Shown: one piece after another, positions 22,890 to 30,000 of the stretch
Position numbering within the stretch: position 1 is the first letter of the stretch
How the letters are laid out: each line of letters opens with the position of its first letter
NCBI GenBank assembly: GCA_012295275.1
Contig: CM022677.1
Span: 15,995,128-16,025,127, forward strand
DNA from: Chrysomallon squamiferum
Taxonomy: Eukaryota; Mollusca; Gastropoda; Neomphalida; Peltospiridae
Length of the DNA stretch: 30,000 bases
Direction of reading: 5' to 3'
Notes under the pieces: generated by a model
The model's input: the letters and a program-made list of their open reading frames with translations, nothing else
The model's database searches: none
Told to the model about the DNA's origin: nothing
Program-made: the position numbers and the translations under genes

Positions 22890-23085
22890 TTTTATTTATT
22901 TATTTATTTTTATAATTTTTTTTTTTTTATTATTTTTATTATATTATTTATTATTATTATTACTACTATTATTATATATATATTATTATTATTATTATTA
23001 TTACTACTATTATTATATATATATAATAATAGTAGTAATAATAATAATAATAATATAATAAAATAATAATTAAAAAAAATATATA
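22890..23085. repeat. AT-rich triplet repeat containing a perfect palindrome
   Basis: (TTTA)n and (ATT)n units precede a palindrome centred between 23019 and 23020. It includes CTATTATTATATAT and its reverse complement and extends about 36 bp on each side without a spacer (about 22984-23055). The element TTACTACTATTATTATATAT is also directly repeated about 50 bp upstream (near 22951). Confidence 0.9.
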
Positions 23086-23829
23086 TATATTTGTGGTTCG
23101 TATCCTACAAGGACTCAAAAGCTATTTTATATATATATACTTGTTTAACTGAAATAAAATTTCGCAATTTCGAAATATTTTCTTACTTTAACTTCTTTTG
23201 ATAAACTACTTCTTTCATTCGAAAATAACTATGGAGAGCATTCTTTAATAGCTAAACAGACCCAGATTTTTAAATCTTTAAACATAATATAAAACTATTA
23301 TATTCTCAGATTACAGTCTTTCCCAATCTTTGCTACACCCTCTGGGTTTGTGCATCCTGAATCCTGGATTATTATTAGCATTTTAAACTTCATGAAACCT
23401 TAGTCGATCATTGAAATGTATGAATCATCACTGAATCCTAAATTTGATCAACTTCCTGAATTGACTGACTGACTGACTGATAGACCGACCGATAGATTAA
23501 CAGACTACTGATCAGTTGGTGGTTTGGTCGATTTGCTGATTTGCTGATTGTTTGAGTCGACTGATTGACTGAGAGATATAGAAATAATGTGACTATGCAT
23601 TACTTACCAGACTACAAGTTAGTGCAAATCGCTTAATCTATTTTCGTAATGTGAGCTAAGGTAATATCACGGATGCGTCACGGTTCATTAATTATTACGG
23701 CTGACCTAGTTAATTTATTAGTGTCTTTATCCCAGCTATGATGGCGGTTTTTTTCTTCTCAAAATAACTTGTTCATCGGTATCGTGTCATACGTTGATGT
23801 GATTTTTCGAAGACTTATTTTGTTATTTT

Positions 23830-23935
23830 TGTTACCGCTGCATTTGCTGTTGTTGTTGCTACTACCATTACTATCACTAGCTATACCACCACCACCACCA
23901 CTACTGCTGCTTGTAGGATTATTTATTACTACTAC
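23830..23935. repeat. Imperfect trinucleotide stretch (GTT, ACT, CCA)
   Basis: TTG, CTA and CCA triplets with substitutions. Open frames of Leu and Pro here follow from the repeat. Confidence 0.7.
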
Positions 23936-23997
23936 ATTCAGTATTACTTAAACAAGGAAGCTTAACAACAAAACACACAGTTAAAACCTATATGGGT

Positions 23998-24029
23998 GCC
24001 GCCATTTTCCCCCTGTAGTTGTGACGTCA
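23998..24029. promoter_or_regulatory. YY1-like and full CRE motifs, 1.8 kb upstream of LMAN1
   Basis: GCCGCCATTTTCC (reverse complement of a YY1-type AAAATGGCGGC) is followed by a full palindromic CRE, TGACGTCA, at 24022-24029. A second YY1-like GATGGCGG lies at about 23738. Such pairs mark many animal core promoters. The open reading frames starting at these ATGGCG sequences close after a few codons, so no gene is called. It could be an alternative LMAN1 promoter, or a non-coding start site. Confidence 0.35.
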
Positions 24030-24374
24030 TCAAATTCAGCACATGGAGTTAACTGAATCACATATATAGTTTGTTTTCTTTGAACGCTATTACTATCATA
24101 CGTTTAAATTTAGCATTTTTCTACACAATGTCCATTAGTTATCTAAATGGTTGCAAAATAATACTGATATATTCCAAATTATATTCTGAATACACAGGGT
24201 CTACTTGCAAGATTGTAAACTCTTTATACGCTGCCTAATAGCAACTTTTGCTATATTGGTTGATTACTGTTCTGTAGAAAAAGAAACATCGAAACTTCAA
24301 TCAAACGTTCTTAAATAAAATAAAAAAATCAAAAAAAAAATCGTAAAGGTCTAGAGTTGTATCACTGGATGGGG

Positions 24375-24503
24375 GAATAATAATTAAAAACAAAATAAAT
24401 AAATAAATAATAATTAAAAAAATGAAAAATAAACAAACTGAAACATAAATAAACAAACAAACAAACAAATAAACAAACAATTAAATAAATAAATAAATAA
24501 ATA
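24375..24503. repeat. (AAAT)/(AAAC)n tetranucleotide repeat
   Basis: About 130 bp of AAAT and AAAC units. Confidence 0.9.
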
Positions 24504-24847
24504 CTCAGTAAAGGTTTCTTTTTCTTCTTCTTCTCAATATTCAAATTTTTACATACCTGAGTTTGAGGCATTCGATCTCCCAAAGAAAAAAAAACAACAA
24601 CAAAAGACTGGCAGTATCATTACAATAGTAGTTATAAAATAAAAACGGTGAGAATTAACAAAACATGTTCTGCTGAATCGAAGGATATCAGTTACGTATT
24701 ATGTTGTTAATAAAACAAAATAAATACAAATAAAAAAAAATAAATCGATAATTAAATAATAATGCAGATCAGGTATCGTTAAACATTTATTAATTGCATA
24801 ATAAAAAGAATTACAATTAAAACAAATCAGTGCATTATTGATTGTAT

Positions 24848-25075
24848 TTCTTTTTCATTTTTTTTTTTTTTTTTTTTGTTTTGTTTTGTTTTGTTTTTCG
24901 CCACGATTCGGTAACATAATATAAAAATGTTTAGGTTAGAAATAATCTACATATACAAAAATCACAGTAATAATTACAAAATATTGTTGTAAATTAATTT
25001 AATTTAATTTTATTTTATTTTTAAATTATTTTTATTATTATTATTATCAATTTTTTTATTTTTTTTTTATTTATC
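24848..25075. repeat. T-rich stretch with (TTTTG)n and (TTA)n units
   Basis: A T run at 24859-24877 passes into TTTTG units. T-rich (ATTTT) and (TTA) sequence lies at about 25000-25075. Confidence 0.8.
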
Positions 25076-25206
25076 AATAGTAATTAAATTGTTATGAAAC
25101 GTTTTGTATTCCCGATATCGCTCACTAAAACAGATACATTACGAAAAAATTGTCGAAAGTTTGATTGCAGTTTTTATATTTTTTTCATTCTTTCTTTCTT
25201 TTTTCT

Positions 25207-25322
25207 TTATTATTATTATTATTATTATTATTGTTGTTGTTGTTGTCGTTGTTGTTGTTGTTTATTTATTTTTGTTGTTGTTATTATTATTATTATTATT
25301 ACTGTTACTATTGCTAATTAAT
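25207..25322. repeat. (TTA)n and (GTT)n trinucleotide repeat
   Basis: TTA units, then GTT units with a GTC, then GTT and ATT units. The runs of Tyr, Cys, Val or Leu in open frames are artefacts. Confidence 0.9.
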
Positions 25323-25545
25323 TAACTAAAGAAATACATAGACTCGTTCTCTATATCCAAAAATTCTGATAAATAATTAACGTAATATCATAGCAATGGG
25401 TTGTAGGAGTTAGTGAGGATTAATCCTTCCGAGGGCTCCCATTAGACGATTTACCGTTACAACTCCTGGCACATCACTATTTAATTAAATACTTTAGTAT
25501 CGTTAGTATATAATTTCATTGTGGGGAAAGTGTATTTTAAAAAAT

Positions 25546-25566
25546 CCTTTTTTTTTTTTTTTTTTA
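25546..25566. repeat. Poly-T run
   Basis: About 20 T residues, some 290 bp upstream of the LMAN1 start. Confidence 0.85.
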
Positions 25567-25857
25567 TCAAATAATAGCCCACGGCTTCATGAGGATAGCA
25601 AGAAACGAATAATATCGTAATTAAAGAAAAGGTATTGCTTGACACCTAGTAATCAGCAACATTAAGATTTCTTGAACTGTTGCAAAATTAACATTCATAC
25701 AGTTTATAACTACTAGATATATGTTATTTCATTCAGTGAAATATTCGTAAAATAAACTGTTGCTTGAGATAACAATCTTACAAAATTCAATTATAGATTA
25801 GAGTTATCTCCTTCGTACAGTAAATCGTCACTTGAGGGCGCATTCTTGATTTTCAAG

Positions 25858-26020
25858 ATGGAAGCTATGGACACGTTTCTGGTTTTGCTGTCACTCGTTT
25901 TATCCGTTTTCTCGGTTATAGGAGAAACTCCGAAGTCCAGATTTGAATATAAGTTCAGTTTTAAAGGACCGCATCTGACGCAGCAAGACAAAAGCGTGCC
26001 TTTCTGGCAGTATGGTGGTG
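25858..26020 (+). CDS. LMAN1: ERGIC-53 / LMAN1 lectin cargo receptor, first coding exon
   Basis: LMAN1 is a type I membrane lectin that cycles between ER and Golgi and carries glycoproteins such as coagulation factors, with MCFD2 in vertebrates. This exon encodes 54 residues plus one base. ATG at 25858 sits in a good context (AAGATGG). It starts a signal peptide (about residues 1-22) with hydrophobic core FLVLLSLVLSVFSVI, followed by RFEYKFSFKGPHL and QDKSVPFWQYGGG. Human LMAN1 has RFEYKYSFKGPHL and VPFW at the same place, the start of the L-type lectin domain. The donor is G|GTAAGTG in phase 1. Later exons (carbohydrate-recognition core, coiled coil, membrane segment, KKFF-type tail) are not found before 30000. 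LMAN1L is an alternative, but the motif fits LMAN1 best. Confidence 0.88.
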
Positions 26021-26539
26021 GTAAGTGATTAAAGCTAGTTACATGGGTCGTTCTTTGATTGGTAGTTATACACGTGTATTTTAAAGGTACCACCATATGG
26101 TAATGTTTACATTGCATTTGATACCCATGATTTTAATACATTTTGTGCTTGAATTAAAACAATTGCACATATTGAATATTATAACAGGCTTGATCATTTT
26201 AAACTTGGTAGTACATAATAATCTAAACAAGATGCAAACAAACATAAAATTCAGAGCAATATTTTGAATATATTTATAATATTATAATTATTACTATTTG
26301 TAAACAGCATGTAAAATTTAAAAGCTTACTCGTACTTGACTGTGGTGTATTAATAGAATGCTAATGCAATACTATATTAATACCTTTTTTTAGTGGCTTC
26401 AGAAATAATTCAAATATTAATGTTAAGAAAAGAATTATTTAAAAAATATTATTATAACAGACAATTAATACTAAACTGCAGAACCTCAATCAATCATTGA
26501 ACAGATTTTTAAATGAAGGCAGCATAAAATATTTCCAAG

Positions 26540-26595
26540 TAAGCCATTTATTTATTTTTTATTTTATTTTATTTTATTTATTTTTTTTTTTATGT
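26540..26595. repeat. (ATTTT)n tract
   Basis: T-rich ATTTT and TTTA units. Confidence 0.8.
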
Positions 26596-26779
26596 TGAAA
26601 TAAATAAACATTATGTACATTATTACTTGAAAGTGCTAGACATTAAGTATTAATTATAGAGAAGCACAGTGGCTCACATATAAGCTGATCCTTGTATTCT
26701 AAAATAATAATAATACTTTTTTTTTTTTAACTTACCAGTTATAAATCTCATTCAACATCAGATAAACATTCAGAAATAC

Positions 26780-26930
26780 ATACATAATTACACACACACA
26801 CACAAACAACACACATATACATACGTACCTGCTTAAATGCATGCACAGACACTCTCATACACACAGACACACTACATGCAAATACTTTCATGCATATATG
26901 TATGTACACACACACAGACACACTTACAGA
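26780..26930. repeat. CA-rich interrupted repeat
   Basis: ACAC and ATACAT units in short runs. (TA)n runs follow at about 26946-26980 and 27058-27087. Confidence 0.8.
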
Positions 26931-27051
26931 AAACCCTCTGTGACTATATATATATAAATATATATGGATATAAATATATAAACCTCCAGTATAATCCCTT
27001 TAAATAGTATCTACAGCCTTTAATTAATTTATACACATATAAAAGAAAGAA

Positions 27052-27092
<41 letters not shown>

Positions 27093-27508
27093 GTTAACAA
27101 AAAAAAAAAAGACTTTCCAATTCACTTTGTATCGAAGGATTGGTAAGAAGGGTACGCTCCAAATCACATAGCTGATCAGCACAGTATTCCCAGGCTGAGA
27201 GGCTGTAAAACTTTTCTTGATTAACTTGATAAGACAGTGTGCTTTATGCACAAAACTGACTGGGATATTGAGTATAAAAATCATTTTTGTAATTAACACT
27301 TATTAATTTCTTCTTTTTCTCAATTTCAAATAATTACTTCTACTACATTATATCACTTAAGTTTCTATAACCATGTGTCGTAAGAAAGACGACATCAATA
27401 TAGATATTTTTTTAGCTCTATGTTGTAAAATAATTAACTGATTATAGACAAAACAGTTTATGGTGTTGGGACCTTAAACTTTTCTAGTTAATCCTGGTAA
27501 GTGTGTGC

Positions 27509-27553
27509 ATGAATGTGTGTGTGTGTCTGTGTGTGCGTGCGTGTGTGTGTGTT
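27509..27553. repeat. (TG)n microsatellite, interrupted
   Basis: About twenty TG units with CTG and CGTG interruptions. Confidence 0.85.
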
Positions 27554-28162
27554 TGATTGAGTAGCTACAGCCATATGTGTCTTATAAGTCCACAGCAGTA
27601 GATTTTCTTATTGTAAAACAGTTAACTAAGTAATAATAGAGATGAAACTTTACTGTATTATGATGATAAACCTTCACCGTTAAAGCTGTCATATTTTATG
27701 CAGATGTCTCTCTATATATTCTAAGAGTTGTGTGACCACCATTCCTTACAGCTTATGACGAGTTCACCTGACATTCATTGGCAACATCAGCAACATCTGC
27801 CACCCTTTTATTTAGTGAACTTCATTTTGTATAATAAATTAAACAGACACTTTGATTTTATTTCATAGCTAGTAAAATAAACTTGTTAATAGTCAATGCA
27901 TTTGATGCAGTTGTTTATAGGAGTATTTTTGACAAAGAAGTAACTTGCACCAGTTACGCCAGTTCCTGACCATCTGTTTCAAAAATGCTGGGCAGGCCAC
28001 TGTTATGTTAATATGATGAATAGCTAGCTATAGCGGTGTATATCTATGTATATGTATATTCGTCCCAAGTGTGGCAAAAAATTAATTTGTTAATTAAAGG
28101 TGAGAAGATAAAGGTGTGTTGTATACAGAGATACATCTAATTAACCCTAGTATCTGAGGTCA

Positions 28163-28165
<3 letters not shown>

Positions 28166-28195
<30 letters not shown>

Positions 28196-28275
28196 GATAT
28201 ATAGATATAGATATATGTATATATATTGGTATAGATAGATTATAAATATATATATATATATATGTATATATATAC
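28166..28275. repeat. (TG)n, (TA)n and (GATA)n repeats
   Basis: TG units at 28167-28183, then TA, GATATA and TATG units to about 28275. Confidence 0.85.
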
Positions 28276-29049
28276 TGATATGTCAGGTTAGTATTTATAA
28301 GTTTTTATGTTCAAATATTGTGAAACAGTTAATTAACTAACTGTTGAGAAGATAAAATATATAATATTCATACTTCATTACATTTTATTATCTCCATCTA
28401 CTTTTCTTAAACTTTTCCCTTTAACACAAGTCTTTGACAAACAGTGTAACTATTGCAACGTGTTTCCATGTTCATGTGTAGCTGAACATTCATTAACTAA
28501 TCTGAGTAAAACAGATGTTTTACTGAATAAAGATAGCCTCTCCAACTGACTCCAGTACCTGATACCTGATACCTAGTCAACCAGCAATGTGTTTTAATGT
28601 TAGGAAATTGCAAAACGATTAAATACAGAGAATATGGTGTATTGTGTGAATGCCTCCCATTTAACAATGATTGTGTGATATCAATATCAATAATCAGTGC
28701 TGCTGTAAATTATCAGCAATATGTTTCATGTTCTGATGTTGTAAAACAATATTAATTAACTTGATTAAGTGGATGTGTCACATTGTGTGTTAAGGTAAAA
28801 AACTTGAGTTTGCAGTTATCACTGACATATTGTTCTGTTAACTAAATCATCTGTGAAATCTTTGCTGGGATGTTGTAAAAAAAAGATTCACAGTTTAATT
28901 CACTTTGCAGTTGATTCATTAGTTCACTTCAGGAGAGTTAAATAATTTTGGACCTCTCCTATTGATATAGGTGTTTATATACATCATAAAAATTATTCTC
29001 ATCTTCAGAATTTGTTTAATGATGCAAATATGCAAAATCCCATTACAAC

Positions 29050-29345
29050 ACAGATACTACTACTGTTACACAACAACTTCCACTATTACTACAACTATTG
29101 CTTTATACACTATTACAACTACAACAACTAGTAGTAGTACTATTAAACTATAACTACAACTACTGTCATTACTATTACGATTTCAACTACTACTATACTG
29201 TAACTACAACTACTACTGCTACTACTAACTACTACTACTACCACTAATACCTTCATCTCCATTATTATTAAATAATGAGAGACACTACAAAAACTATTAC
29301 TACTTCCTCTACTACTACTACTACCTCAACCACCACCACTATTAT
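29050..29345. repeat. Imperfect (ACT)n trinucleotide tract
   Basis: ACT and ACA triplets with many substitutions, like the tracts at 5455 and 17207. Confidence 0.85.
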
Positions 29346-30000
29346 CACAAAATATTCACTCATTAATTAAATTAAATTGAATTAATTCATTAGTTAACTT
29401 TAACAAGAAACAGGAATATCTGATAATTGTTTCATAATATTTTGTCAGTACCAATAAGCATTGTAGGCAGAGAGATATCATCAGTAAATATATTTTATGT
29501 CATAAAAACATTTAATCATTAATTAACCTGAACTGAGTGATTAATTGATTAGATAAAAGACAGACATAGGCACTGTTCTGTTTTAATACTTCCTCAATTA
29601 GGAAAGGTATGTCAAGTCAGTAACTGTTGGTCATCAACCATATATTTTGATATCCAGATGCTTGTTAAACATTTATTCATTAATTAATTTGAATTAATTA
29701 AGCAAAAAATTTAACATTGGTATATTTTGCCAGTACCAAGAACCATTGTGAATAGATGTGATTCGCAGAATATTTAGACGTCCATTTATTAATTAATTTG
29801 TTTTAGTTCATGAATCGGCTTGTCAGAGGACAGAGGAATACTTTATGATTATACATTTAATTTTGGTATGTTTTGTCACTGTCAATAACTGTTTTATGCA
29901 GAAGTTGTCAGTTAATGTATTTTAATGTCATTAATTAACTTAAAATTTAAAAAAAACAAAAAACTTCGGAGGAAGGCATCACAGTAATGTTTCACCTCTG

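Larger units (their letters stand above)
26021..30000 (+). other. LMAN1 intron 1 (partial); no further exon recognised
   Basis: The intron begins with GTAAGTG. I looked for the next LMAN1 block (the continuation of the L-type lectin domain, with its Trp- and Asp-rich strands) and saw no match in the plus-strand frames to 30000. The sequence is AT-rich with the repeats listed separately. Confidence 0.65.
27410..30000. repeat. Diverged tandem repeat family, about 110-160 bp spacing, in LMAN1 intron 1
   Basis: CATTAATTAA(C/T)TT-type elements recur near 29363, 29517, 29675, 29787 and 29930. Between them, CAGTACCAATAACCATTGT-like elements recur near 29447, 29612, 29728 and 29875. Further left, TTGTAAAACAGTTAACTA-like elements recur near 27425, 27615, 28320, 28605, 28745 and 28873, and CAGCAAT(G/A)TGTTT occurs near 28581 and 28713. 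The copies are diverged and interrupted by the ACT tract. The array probably continues past 30000. Unit borders are approximate. Confidence 0.6.

Noticed and set aside
25395-25480. Structured-looking stretch with AGGATTAATCCT and AGGAGTT/AACTCCT inverted repeats
   Set aside because: Too short and with too little pairing to call an RNA gene or transposon end.

Overview
This window is nuclear DNA from an animal. It is AT-rich, has long introns, and is crowded with simple-sequence repeats. The genes are split by GT–AG introns, there are no operons, and the two recognisable genes are conserved animal genes. The repeat landscape (long AAAT, AAT, ACT, CA and GA tracts plus several minisatellites) and the gene sequences suggest an invertebrate, most likely a lophotrochozoan such as a mollusc. 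The species cannot be fixed from the window alone.

Gene 1 lies on the minus strand and is the 5' (N-terminal) part of a SECIS-binding protein 2 gene, of the SECISBP2/SECISBP2L family. Six coding exons can be placed: 21356-21333, 15346-15180, 14020-13968, 12632-12322, 11383-11254 and 9165-8410. All have GT...AG borders, and their phases agree. Together they encode about 480 residues. Family landmarks appear in the expected order: SASAAEFVPG, TSCYPFV, KTIILKDVSAQTDFP, DSDSGYSSP and LYFEDEEEFPQLL. The catalytic half (SECIS-incorporation and L7Ae-type RNA-binding domains) is not seen and should lie beyond position 1; bases 1-8409 are read as intron. Exon 6 has a reading-frame break that is either an assembly indel or a very small intron.

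Gene 2 lies on the plus strand. Its first coding exon (25858-26020) encodes the signal peptide and the start of the L-type lectin domain of ERGIC-53 (LMAN1), an ER-to-Golgi cargo receptor. The rest of the window, 26021-30000, is its first intron. The two genes are head to head with about 4.5 kb between their start codons. That interval holds ETS, CACGTG, CRE and YY1-like motifs and a perfect AT-rich palindrome.

Most of the remaining sequence is intron or intergenic repeat. The notable parts are a 35-bp minisatellite (2144-2424), two minisatellites of 36 and 44 bp in one intron that share a core and seem related (10090-11240), a 96-bp duplication that includes the start of an intron (12130-12321), and a diverged tandem family in the LMAN1 intron (about 27400 to the end). 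I found no RNA genes, CRISPR arrays, intact transposons or viral genes. Nothing here looks like a new multi-gene system.
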